From: CAZYWA01 sp964650975 [NCBI: uncultured bacterium]
Lineage (GTDB): Bacteria; JADJOY01
Direction of reading: 5' to 3'
DNA length: 17,219 nt
Assembly (NCBI GenBank): GCA_964650975.1
Contig: CAZYWA010000121.1
Location: 1 to 17,219, forward strand
Below the pieces are notes generated by a model. That model had not been told where the DNA came from and did no database searches. It saw only the letters and a list, made by a program, of their open reading frames with translations. The translations under genes and the position numbers were made by a program. Positions 1 through 7,564 of this stretch are shown in pieces. Every line of letters starts with the position of its first letter. Position 1 is the first letter of the stretch.

Positions 1-1503
1 TTCACCAAGGACCCGCGCTACGACCACCTCGCTTACGAGTTCACCAAGCTCTTGTCGGTGTCGTTCTCGCTGACGGCGACCTTCGGCGCGATGCTCACGT
101 TCATGCTGATGGCGCTCTACCCCAAGTTCACGAACTACCTGATGTCGGTGTTCAGCCCGACGTTCGCTCCGTACGTGGCGCTGTTCTTCGCCGAGGCGTT
201 CTTCCTCTACAGCTACTACTACGGCTGGGGGAAGTTTCACCCGCTGGTGCACATCGGGCTCGGGATCGGCCTCAACCTGGTCGGCACCGGGATCATGTTC
301 ATCGCCAACTCGTGGGTGTCGTTCATGATGTCGCCCGCCGGTGTCTCGGACACCGGGGCCGTGCTCAACGTCATGGAAGCCTGCATGAACTTCACGTGGA
401 TGCCGATCAACATCCACCGTTTGATCGCCAACGTGGCATTCGGTGGCTCGGTCGCCGCCGCCTACGCGGCGTGGAAGTACCTGGGCGCCACCACCGACGA
501 GGAGCGCGCCCACTACGACTGGATGGGCTACATCGGGAACTTCGTCGCGATCCTCGCGTTCCTGCCGCTGCCCTTCGCCGGCTACTACCTGGCGCGCGAG
601 ATCTACGGCTTCAACCAGGCGCTCGGCATCATGATGATGGGCGGCGCCTTCTCGTGGCTGTTCATCATCCAGGCGGTGCTGATCGGCAACCTGTTCCTGG
701 CCGCCAACGCCTATCTGTGGCTGGGCATGGGGCGCATCGAGGGCGCGCAGCCGTTTCAGAAATTCATCAAGTACCTGCTGCTCACGATCGCGCTGTGCTT
801 CGCGGTGTGGGCGACACCGCGCTCGATCATCTCGACGGTGGCCGAGGTCCGGGCGATGGGCGGCTCGACGCACCCGATGCTGGGCTTCCTGGGCGTCATG
901 TCGGCCAAGAACACCGCCGTCAACATCCTGATCCTGACCACGTTCATGAGCTTCCTGCTCTACCGCCGCACCGGGAAGCGCTCCACCAAGTCCTGGGCCG
1001 TGAAGGCGAACCTGGTCCAGTTCGCGATCTTCTTCGCGGTCGCCGCGTGGGTGATCTTCTTCGGCATCTACGGCTACTTCGTGGAAGCCAAGGTGCGTAT
1101 CGGCTTCTCGGTCTACCAGGTGCTCGCGGTGCTCTTCGCGATGGTCAGCATCACCGTGATCGACGTGCCGCTCTACCGCGGCGCCGAGGCCAGCGGCGAA
1201 ACCCGCTGGGGCAAGATGCCGGCCCTCTCGCAGTACCTGCTGATCTTCATCGCCGTGACCTTCACCTGGCTCATGGGTCTCATGGGCTACGTGCGATCCG
1301 GCCTGCGCCAGCACTGGCACGTGTACGGCGTCATCCGTGACAACTCGGTCGACGCCTTCACGCCCACGCTCGGTTTCGCGACCAAGGTGGTGTCGGTCAC
1401 CGTGCTGATCTTCTTCTCGCTGATCGGCGTGGTGTTCTGGCTGGCCGGGCTCTCCCACGCACCGGACTGGAAGGACAAGAACGGGGAGGGATCGCACTCA
1501 TGA
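1..1503 (+). CDS. Cytochrome bd-like oxidase subunit I (divergent CydA family), 5' end missing
   Basis: Polytopic membrane protein distantly related to CydA. The frame is open from base 1, so the start lies upstream; the TTG at 52 is just an internal codon. About 500 residues are visible, with about 12 hydrophobic helices, more than the nine of classical CydA. CydA-like landmarks (numbered from base 1) are E65 followed by a GW pair (matches E. coli E107), H84 (matches H126), the N103-x-W105...P112 stretch, and H139 in N-I-H-R, which aligns with the heme b558 ligand H186. The E99 position is not Glu, no Q-loop is evident, and no clear Met matches M393. The b595 ligand region is upstream. No CydB lies downstream; c-type cytochromes follow directly, and the stop overlaps the next ATG by four bases. 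I infer a bd-like oxidase fed by cytochrome c, comparable to the bd-like oxidases reported in Nitrospira. Family-level call good; substrate uncertain. Confidence 0.8.
   Translation, partial: FTKDPRYDHLAYEFTKLLSVSFSLTATFGAMLTFMLMALYPKFTNYLMSVFSPTFAPYVALFFAEAFFLYSYYYGWGKFHPLVHIGLGIGLNLVGTGIMFIANSWVSFMMSPAGVSDTGAVLNVMEACMNFTWMPINIHRLIANVAFGGSVAAAYAAWKYLGATTDEERAHYDWMGYIGNFVAILAFLPLPFAGYYLAREIYGFNQALGIMMMGGAFSWLFIIQAVLIGNLFLAANAYLWLGMGRIEGAQPFQKFIKYLLLTIALCFAVWATPRSIISTVAEVRAMGGSTHPMLGFLGVMSAKNTAVNILILTTFMSFLLYRRTGKRSTKSWAVKANLVQFAIFFAVAAWVIFFGIYGYFVEAKVRIGFSVYQVLAVLFAMVSITVIDVPLYRGAEASGETRWGKMPALSQYLLIFIAVTFTWLMGLMGYVRSGLRQHWHVYGVIRDNSVDAFTPTLGFATKVVSVTVLIFFSLIGVVFWLAGLSHAPDWKDKNGEGSHS
1483..1490 (+). 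promoter_or_regulatory. Shine-Dalgarno site for the first cytochrome c gene
   Basis: A GGGGAGGG tract sits inside the 3' end of the oxidase gene, nine bases before the ATG at 1500. It supports that start and the four-base ATGA overlap, implying translational coupling. Confidence 0.6.
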
Positions 1504-1991
1504 AAGTCCCGCCCGCGGTCTTCGTGGTGCTGCTGGTGATCTGCACCACCGGCTTCTACACGTACGTCGGTCAGCTGGTCCCGCAGAAGGAGATCCAGCC
1601 GCCCGCCGAGGTGAAACTCACCGCCGACATGACCACCGCCGACCTGATCAAGATCGGCGACGAGATCGCCCACGGGAAAGGCCTCTGCCTCACCTGCCAC
1701 ACGATCGGCAAGACCGGCAGCCTGCGCTTCCCCGACCTGCAGGGCGTCGGCGAGCGCGCCAAGCACCGCAAAGAGGGCTACACGGACATCGACTACTTCG
1801 CCGAGACGCTCTACGAGCCGGACGCGTTCATCGTGCCCGGCTTCGTGAAGGGCATGCCGACCATCAACAAGCCGCCGATCGGCCTCACCGACGAGGAGAT
1901 TCTCGCGGTCATGGCCTGGCTGCAGAGCCAGGGCGGCACGCCCACCGTGACCCTCAAGACCACGCACAAGTACCGGCCCAAGGCCGGCTGA
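1500..1991 (+). CDS. Membrane-anchored monoheme cytochrome c
   Basis: 163-residue class I cytochrome c. Residues about 4-24 form one hydrophobic helix that probably stays as an N-terminal anchor, placing the heme domain outside the cytoplasmic membrane. The single heme site is C63-L-T-C66-H67, and M119 in a G-M-P context is the likely sixth ligand. The C-terminal helix has the usual L-T-D-E-E-I-x-A-V-x-A-W-L pattern of cytochrome c domains. It overlaps the bd-like oxidase gene by four bases and ends ten bases before the next cytochrome gene, so the three are probably co-translated. I infer it is an electron-donor subunit or close partner of the oxidase. It lacks the features of a soluble carrier because of the anchor. 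Confidence 0.85.
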   Translation: MKVPPAVFVVLLVICTTGFYTYVGQLVPQKEIQPPAEVKLTADMTTADLIKIGDEIAHGKGLCLTCHTIGKTGSLRFPDLQGVGERAKHRKEGYTDIDYFAETLYEPDAFIVPGFVKGMPTINKPPIGLTDEEILAVMAWLQSQGGTPTVTLKTTHKYRPKAG

Positions 1992-2001
1992 GAGAGCCAT
2001 C

Positions 2002-2826
2002 GTGAACTTCGCGGTAATCGCTGGAATCGTCGCGGCCCTGGTGGTGCTCAGGTTCGTGAAGCCGGCGCTGCTGGTGTGGGTGGCGGCCGTCTGGGCGGCG
2101 GTGTTCGCGTTCGTCCACTGGGCGTTCCAGACGCCGGTTCCCGCGTCGGCGATGAAGATCTACCTGTCGATCACGACCCTGGCGCTCTTCATTTACTGCT
2201 TCACCTCGCGGGATCGCAGCGCTCAGATCACGGGCCCTCTCAACGCGCTGCTCACCGAGCGGCGCTACACCCCGCTGCTGGTGGTCGTGGCGCTCGCGAT
2301 CCCGGCGCTCGTCGCGTTCGACGTGTACCGGACCCGCACGGCGCCGATCGAGGCGCCGTTCTTCGCACGTACCATCCACCCGTCGCCGCCCACCAGCATC
2401 ACGGTGCACGACACGCCGGTGGATCTGGTGAAATCGGAGAACCCGTTCCGCAAGCTCAAGGAGTCGGACCCCGAGGGCTTCAAGAAGCATCTGGCGAACG
2501 GACGCAGCGTTTACTACCAGAACTGCTTCTACTGCCACGGCGACGGGCTGGCCGGCGACGGTGTGTACGCCCACGGCTTCAACCCGATCCCGACCAACTT
2601 CACCGACCCGAACGTGCTGCCCAACTTCCAGTCGACGTTCTTCTTCTGGCGCGTCTCGAAGGGTGGTCCCGGGATGCCCGACGAGGGCGGCCCCGGCGAT
2701 TCCGCGATGCCGCCCTGGGAGAAGTTCCTGACCAACGACGAGATCTGGGAAGCGATCCTCTATCTCTACGACTACACCGGCTACAACCCGAGAGCTCTGG
2801 AAGAGCACGGCGCGAAAAAAGAATGA
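2002..2826 (+). CDS. Multi-helix membrane protein with C-terminal monoheme cytochrome c domain
   Basis: 274 residues with a GTG start at 2002; a purine-rich AGAGAG lies just upstream, overlapping the previous stop. The N-terminal 110 residues hold about four hydrophobic helices (roughly 4-18, 21-42, 52-68 and 90-107). The C-terminal half is a cytochrome c domain with C175-F-Y-C178-H179 and a likely Met ligand at M236 in an A-M-P-P-W context. The sequence N-C-F-Y-C-H-G-D-G followed by G-D-G resembles cytochrome c domains of the cbb3 FixP and diheme types. Its ATGA overlap with the next gene indicates coupling. The helices may dock it to the bd-like oxidase. I do not recognise a named family for the membrane part; a heme or quinone site there cannot be ruled in or out. 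Confidence 0.8.
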   Translation: MNFAVIAGIVAALVVLRFVKPALLVWVAAVWAAVFAFVHWAFQTPVPASAMKIYLSITTLALFIYCFTSRDRSAQITGPLNALLTERRYTPLLVVVALAIPALVAFDVYRTRTAPIEAPFFARTIHPSPPTSITVHDTPVDLVKSENPFRKLKESDPEGFKKHLANGRSVYYQNCFYCHGDGLAGDGVYAHGFNPIPTNFTDPNVLPNFQSTFFFWRVSKGGPGMPDEGGPGDSAMPPWEKFLTNDEIWEAILYLYDYTGYNPRALEEHGAKKE

Positions 2827-4496
2827 AAGCGATCCGTCTCACGGCACTTTGCGGGCTGGGCCTCGCGACCAGCGTCGGCCTCGCGTCGGCCGCGGCTCCC
2901 GACCTGGGAAGCCAGGCGCAGCGCGACGCCGGCAAGGCGCTCTACGAGAAGAACTGCAGCCAGTGTCACGGCGAGAAGGGCGACGGCCAGGGCATCGCCG
3001 CGCCCTATTTGAAGCCCAAACCGCGCGACTTCACCAAGGGCAAGTTCAAGATCCGCACCACACCGGGCGGCTCGGTTCCCGCCACCTCCGACCTCGTGCG
3101 CATCATCCGGAACGGCATGCCCTACTCGACCATGCCGGCCTGGCCCAAGTTCAAGGACGACGAGGTCCAGTCGCTCGCCTATTACGTGAAGAGCTTCTCG
3201 CCCAAGTTCGCCGACGCCGAGTCGAACGCGGACCCGATCAAGCTGCCGCAGCCGCCGGCCTTCTCGAAAGAGCGCGCCGAGCAAGGCAAGAAGCTCTTCG
3301 CCGACACCGGCTGCGCCCGCTGTCACGGTGTAGCCGGGCGTGCCGATGGCCCGTCGGCCCCCACGCTCAAGGACGACTGGAGCAATCCGATCAACCCCGC
3401 GGATTTGACCCGCCCCTGGACGTTCCGCGGCGGTCCGACCCGCACCGACATCTTCCGCGCCATCTCGACCGGTCTCACCGGCACCCCGATGCCCGGCTTC
3501 ATGGATGCGCTGAGCGAAGAGCAGCGCTGGCAGCTGGTCGATTTCATCGCATCGCTTTCGGGCCGCGAGCAGCCCGGCTACGGCACCCTGGTGCGCGCGC
3601 AGCGGATCCAGAAGGAAATCGACCTGACCAAGGCCGACGAGCTCTTCGGTGACGCGCCCGTGGCGTTCTTCCCGGTGGTCGGACAGATCTCCCAGCCGGG
3701 CCGCGAATTCCATCCTTCGTGCAACGGCATCGAGGTGACCGCGGTCCAGAACGGCACCGACATCGCGTTCCGCTTGCAGTGGGACGACATGCGCGCCGAG
3801 ACCACCGGCAAGAACGATCCCGCCGCGAAGGTGCCCGACTGGAAGGACGATCCCTACGGCGGTGCGGCCAAGGGCGCGGCCGCCGAGGAAGGTGGCGACC
3901 TCTGGGGCGATGCCGCCGAGGACACTAGCAAGCCCGCGGCGAAGGCAGGCGGCGGAGACTTCTGGGGCGAAGGCGACGAGGGTGGCGGCCAGGGCGCTGC
4001 CAAAGGCCCCGACACCGAGTTCTCGGACGCGGTGGCGATGCAGTTCCCGATGGACGAGATCACCGGCGTGCGGCGTCCCTACTTCATCTTCGGCGACGCC
4101 GGACACGCGGTCGATCTCTGGTACCTGGACCTCGCGCGCACCGAGCCGGTCGAGTACACGGCGCACGGCTTCGACGCGATGGAAAGCCAGGGCTCGGGCG
4201 ATCTCAGCGTCGTCAAGAAGTACGAGCAGGGCCGCTGGACCGTGATCTTCAAGCGGCCGCTCCGCGCGCGCGGCAGCGCGCACCTCGAGGAAGGCAAGTT
4301 CACTCCCGTCGCGTTCACGGTGTGGGACGGATTCAATCGCGAACGAGGCAACAAGCGCGGGCTCACGTCCTGGTACTACGTGTACCTCGAGCCAGGAAAG
4401 CCCGAATCACCCATTGGCCCCATGGCCCAGGCGGCCGCGGCGGTGTTCGCCGTGGAGCTGGTGGTGATCGGCATCGCGCGTCGGCGCCGCGCCTGA
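2823..4496 (+). CDS. Diheme cytochrome c fused to ethylbenzene-dehydrogenase-gamma-like heme domain
   Basis: 557 residues, ATG at 2823 inside the previous stop; longer upstream frames are not the gene. A signal peptide (about 1-23, ending A-S-A) is followed by two cytochrome c domains: C45-S-Q-C48-H49 with M99 or M104, and C164-A-R-C167-H168 with M223. Residues about 280-525 resemble the DMSO-dehydrogenase/ethylbenzene-dehydrogenase gamma-subunit heme b domain (EB_dh), which in characterised enzymes carries electrons from a molybdenum enzyme. Residues about 530-551 form a C-terminal anchor ending in an Arg-rich cytoplasmic tail. A Gly/Ala/acid-rich insert at about 345-396 interrupts the EB_dh domain and holds two copies of GGD(L/F)WG twenty residues apart. 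No molybdenum subunit is in the window. It probably acts as a periplasmic electron hub for the adjacent oxidase. Similar architectures occur beside nitrite oxidoreductase in Nitrospira, but that link is inference. Confidence 0.85.
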   Translation: MKAIRLTALCGLGLATSVGLASAAAPDLGSQAQRDAGKALYEKNCSQCHGEKGDGQGIAAPYLKPKPRDFTKGKFKIRTTPGGSVPATSDLVRIIRNGMPYSTMPAWPKFKDDEVQSLAYYVKSFSPKFADAESNADPIKLPQPPAFSKERAEQGKKLFADTGCARCHGVAGRADGPSAPTLKDDWSNPINPADLTRPWTFRGGPTRTDIFRAISTGLTGTPMPGFMDALSEEQRWQLVDFIASLSGREQPGYGTLVRAQRIQKEIDLTKADELFGDAPVAFFPVVGQISQPGREFHPSCNGIEVTAVQNGTDIAFRLQWDDMRAETTGKNDPAAKVPDWKDDPYGGAAKGAAAEEGGDLWGDAAEDTSKPAAKAGGGDFWGEGDEGGGQGAAKGPDTEFSDAVAMQFPMDEITGVRRPYFIFGDAGHAVDLWYLDLARTEPVEYTAHGFDAMESQGSGDLSVVKKYEQGRWTVIFKRPLRARGSAHLEEGKFTPVAFTVWDGFNRERGNKRGLTSWYYVYLEPGKPESPIGPMAQAAAAVFAVELVVIGIARRRRA

Positions 4497-4506
4497 TTCG
4501 GATTCC

Positions 4507-4514
4507 GGAGGAAG
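4507..4514 (+). promoter_or_regulatory. Strong Shine-Dalgarno site fixing the UspA/PCP_red protein start
   Basis: GGAGGAAG lies two bases before the ATG at 4517, with its GGAGG core five bases from the start codon. It supports this start over in-frame candidates up to 195 bases upstream inside the preceding gene. Confidence 0.7.
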
Positions 4515-4516
4515 CG

Positions 4517-6547
4517 ATGTACCAGAAGATCTATGTGCCGGTGGACAACTCGGTCCACTCGAACGAGGCCATCGAGGTCGGCGTGGCGCTGGGGAAGGCG
4601 ATGGGCAGCAAGATGGTCGGCTGCCACGTCTACGCCGCGCGCATGCACGACTACCGATTCAAGCAGATGGAGTTCACGCTTCCCGAGGAATACCTCGAGG
4701 AAACCGAGCTCGAGCGCCAGCGCAAGATCCACGACAGCCTCATCACCATGGGCCTCAAGCTGATCTCCGACAGCTACCTGGCGCCGATGGAGAAGCGCTG
4801 CAAGGAAACCGGCCTCGAGTTCGAGCCCCGCATGATGGACGGCAAGCACTCGACGGAGCTGCTGCGCGACATCGAGAGCAACGACTACGACCTGGTGGTG
4901 CTCGGCTCGCTCGGCCTCGGCCGCGTGCGCGACAGCCAGCTCGGCTCGGTGTGCGAGCGCGTGGTGCGCGGCGCAGGCCGCGACGTGCTGATCGTGAAGG
5001 ACGTCCCCGCGAAGGACGGCACGCGCGAGGCCTCGAGCGACGTGATCCTGGTGGGCGTCGACGGCAGCCCGCAGTCCTTCGGCGCGCTCATGACCGCCAT
5101 CGACCTCGCCAAGCAGCTCGGCAAGAAGGTCGAGGCGGTGGCCGTCTACGACCCGTATCTCCACTACTCGGTGTTCGCGAGCGTGGTGGACGTGCTCACC
5201 GAGAAGGCCGCCAAGGTGTTCCGCTTCGAGGAGCAGAACCAGCTCCACGAGGAGATCATCGACACCGGCCTGGCGCAGATCTACGAGTCGCACCTCAAGG
5301 TGGCCGAGCAGATGGCGCGCGCCGCCGGCGTCGAGATCAGCCGCACGCTCCTCGACGGCAAGGCCTTCCAGAAGGTGCTCGATCACGCCCGCAAGACCCG
5401 GCCCTGGCTCCTGGTGCTGGGCCGGATCGGCGTCCACAGCACGGCCGACGAGCGCGGCCTCGGCAGCAACACCGAAAACCTGGTGCGCCACGCGCCGTGC
5501 AACGTGCTGCTCACCACGCGCCTCGAGCAGCCCGAGCTCGACGTGAAGGCCGAGGAGACGATCCGCTGGACTCCCGAGGCCGAGGAGCGCATGACGCGCG
5601 TCCCGCCCCTCGTCCAGGGCATCGCTCGCACCGCGATCTACCGGCTGGCGGTCGAGCAAGGCCACAGCGTCATCACCAGCTCGCTGCTCGACGAGGCGAT
5701 GGACCGCTACATGCCGAAGGGCGCGCAGGCCACGACCAAGCTGGCAGAGGCGCTGATCCTCGAGCGAACGCAGGCCCAAGCATCGGTCGCGCTCTGCAAG
5801 AAGTGCGGCGTGACGGCGGCCGAGCCCAACCCGGTCAAGTGCATCGTGTGCGGCGGCACCAGCTTCGACCAGATCTCTCCCGAGCAGGTCGCCGAGATCA
5901 TCCGCATGGAAGGTGGCGCGGAGGAAGAGAAGACCTACGACGGCCGCTCGCTCACCTGGACCCAGGAAGCCAAGAAGGCGCTCTGGGCCATGAAGGAGCC
6001 GTACCAGCGCCGCCGCACCAAGGCGCGGATCGAGAAGTCGGCGCGCATGAAGCGCATGGAGACGGTGACCCTGGAATTCGCTCGGGCACTGGTCGAGGAA
6101 GAACTCGGCCATGCGGTCGAGCTGCCTTCGGCCGAGGCGGCCGAAGCGCAGCACGCGTCGCAACCGCTCACGCTCGACGACGGCAAGAAGCTCATCGCCC
6201 GCGACGACAAGAAGAACCCGCTCTTCTCGACCTTCCGCTGGACCGAGGACGCCGTGGTGCGGATGTTCCGGGTCCCCGCCGGGTTCATGCGCAACAAGAC
6301 CCAGGAGCGTGTCGAGCAAGTGGCCGGTGAGCGCGACACCCCGGTGATCGATCTGGCCCTCGTCGAGGAAGGGATCGAGATGGGCCGCCAGCTCATGAAC
6401 GAGATGATCTCGGGCTACAACGCGAACCCTGAGGCGCTGCGCCGCACGGTCACGGCCGACCAATCGACGCCGGCTTCGTCGAGTGCCTCTCCGCTCAACG
6501 AGGTCGGGATCATGTCGGCGCTCCAGGCGATGCGGCAGGGCAGCTAG
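4517..6547 (+). CDS. Tandem UspA protein with zinc ribbon and three PCP_red-like domains
   Basis: 676 residues, cytoplasmic, no signal or helix. Residues about 1-163 and 174-335 are two universal stress protein (UspA) domains. The first has the ATP-binding pattern G130-x2-G133-x9-G143-S144; the second has G302-x2-G305-x10-G316-S317, so nucleotide binding is plausible for both. A PCP_red-like domain follows at about 348-398 (signature W-T-P-E-A-E-E-R then V-P), then a zinc ribbon with C427-x2-C430 and C442-x2-C445. Two more divergent PCP_red-like repeats start at W481 and W575. PCP_red is the domain known from the C-terminus of protochlorophyllide reductase BchB. It sits between the cytochromes and the radical SAM block whose members also carry PCP_red. 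Function unknown; I infer a scaffold or sensor for tetrapyrrole or heme-protein maturation. Domain calls for repeats two and three are weaker than for the first. Confidence 0.8.
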   Translation: MYQKIYVPVDNSVHSNEAIEVGVALGKAMGSKMVGCHVYAARMHDYRFKQMEFTLPEEYLEETELERQRKIHDSLITMGLKLISDSYLAPMEKRCKETGLEFEPRMMDGKHSTELLRDIESNDYDLVVLGSLGLGRVRDSQLGSVCERVVRGAGRDVLIVKDVPAKDGTREASSDVILVGVDGSPQSFGALMTAIDLAKQLGKKVEAVAVYDPYLHYSVFASVVDVLTEKAAKVFRFEEQNQLHEEIIDTGLAQIYESHLKVAEQMARAAGVEISRTLLDGKAFQKVLDHARKTRPWLLVLGRIGVHSTADERGLGSNTENLVRHAPCNVLLTTRLEQPELDVKAEETIRWTPEAEERMTRVPPLVQGIARTAIYRLAVEQGHSVITSSLLDEAMDRYMPKGAQATTKLAEALILERTQAQASVALCKKCGVTAAEPNPVKCIVCGGTSFDQISPEQVAEIIRMEGGAEEEKTYDGRSLTWTQEAKKALWAMKEPYQRRRTKARIEKSARMKRMETVTLEFARALVEEELGHAVELPSAEAAEAQHASQPLTLDDGKKLIARDDKKNPLFSTFRWTEDAVVRMFRVPAGFMRNKTQERVEQVAGERDTPVIDLALVEEGIEMGRQLMNEMISGYNANPEALRRTVTADQSTPASSSASPLNEVGIMSALQAMRQGS

Positions 6548-6555
6548 GTTTTTCG

Positions 6556-6574
6556 GGGGGCTTTCCAAGCCCCC
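6556..6574 (+). terminator. GC-rich hairpin after the UspA/PCP_red gene
   Basis: An 8-bp perfect stem GGGGGCTT/AAGCCCCC with a TCC loop begins nine bases past the stop codon. It may attenuate or end transcription, but no T-run follows on either strand, so it is not a canonical intrinsic terminator. Confidence 0.45.
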
Positions 6575-6604
6575 GCCCCACGAAAAGCGCGGTTTTCGTG
6601 GGGC
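6575..6604 (+). terminator. 12-bp perfect inverted repeat next to the first hairpin
   Basis: Left arm GCCCCACGAAAA and right arm TTTTCGTGGGGC are perfect complements around a six-base GCGCGG loop. It abuts the preceding hairpin, forming a compact double stem-loop. It could be a terminator, an mRNA-stabilising structure or a dispersed palindromic repeat; one copy cannot distinguish these. A third small stem (6620-6635, GGCGCG/CGCGCC) follows. Confidence 0.5.
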
Positions 6605-6676
6605 CCCACCCCCAAATCCGGCGCGACTCCGCGCCGCCAGGGCACCCGCGCCGCCCAGTGCCGCGAGTGCCGCTCC

Positions 6677-7549
6677 ATGCCGGGTTATCGTTTCTGTCGC
6701 TCGGACGATCTGCCGGCACTGGTGCGCGCCTACCACGAGTGTCTGGCGCCGCACGTCCCGGGCGCGCCCCGGATCACTCCCGAGATCCTCAAGAAGCGCG
6801 GCCGGATGATCGATTTCTGGTCGTCGAGCTGCATGCTCGCCTTCGACGACGACTTGGCCATCGGTGTACTCCTGGCCGCGAAGCGCGCCACCGAAACGCT
6901 GGTGCTCGGGATCGGCATCCGGGACGGCCACCGGCATCAGGGACACGGCCGACACCTGATCGAGTCGCTCGCGAGCAAGCTCGCGATCCTCGGTCCGCCG
7001 CTCCTGCTCGCCGAGGTCGACGCGGACGACTCGGCCACTCGCCGCTTTTTCGAGCGGTGCGGGTGGCGCGAAGCCGGGACCTCGACCGACCTCGAGCTCG
7101 CTCGGCCCGCCGGTGGGACGCACGACCCCGCACGCTCGCTCACCGCGCGCCTCACGTTCGAGGAGCTGGTCGAGGCATCGGGCGGTAGCTTCCCCATCGG
7201 GTCGGCCGACTCCTGGTTCCGGTCCGCGGAGACGCTGCGCCACCGGGCTCCCGAGCTCGAGTGCGTCGCGGTGGTGAGCGATCGTGTCGAGGCGTGGGCG
7301 CTGGCCCGACCGCTCGACGACCTGGCCGGCGCCGCCGGCGCCCGCGCGCTCGAGGTGCTCGGCATCGGCGTACCCGGCCGCCAGGAGGCCCTGTCGCTGG
7401 TCGTCGATGCCCTCGTGGAGCGAAGCGGTGGCTCGGTTCGCGTCCCCAAGCTGGCCGCCACGGAGATCGAGCCGGCGCTGCTCGAAGCACTGGGATTCCG
7501 CGCCGTACGCCGCTGGCTGCGCTATGCGTTGCAGGTGGGCGTCGGCTAG
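6677..7549 (+). CDS. Double GNAT-fold N-acetyltransferase-like protein
   Basis: 290 residues, cytoplasmic. The N-terminal half (about 3-150) is a GNAT acetyltransferase domain with the acetyl-CoA pyrophosphate-binding pattern R86-x-x-G89-x-G91 and the later A-T-R-R-F-F-E-R-C-G-W helix-strand end typical of motif B. The C-terminal half (about 155-288) has GNAT-like secondary-structure order and ends L-L-E-A-L-G-F-R, but lacks a clear CoA-binding loop, so it may be a degenerate second domain. The ATG at 6677 has only weak upstream purines. It lies 129 bases after the hairpin region and 15 bases before the Mrp-like gene, in the same direction, so it probably starts or continues the accessory block. 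Substrate unknown; acetylation of a protein or metabolite in the tetrapyrrole-linked set is only a guess. Confidence 0.75.
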   Translation: MPGYRFCRSDDLPALVRAYHECLAPHVPGAPRITPEILKKRGRMIDFWSSSCMLAFDDDLAIGVLLAAKRATETLVLGIGIRDGHRHQGHGRHLIESLASKLAILGPPLLLAEVDADDSATRRFFERCGWREAGTSTDLELARPAGGTHDPARSLTARLTFEELVEASGGSFPIGSADSWFRSAETLRHRAPELECVAVVSDRVEAWALARPLDDLAGAAGARALEVLGIGVPGRQEALSLVVDALVERSGGSVRVPKLAATEIEPALLEALGFRAVRRWLRYALQVGVG

Positions 7550-7564
7550 CCTCCGGGCTTCGTC

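Noticed and set aside
2076-2822. Upstream extension of the diheme cytochrome frame
   Set aside because: It overlaps the previous cytochrome gene throughout and has no conserved content; the ATG at 2823 gives a proper signal peptide.
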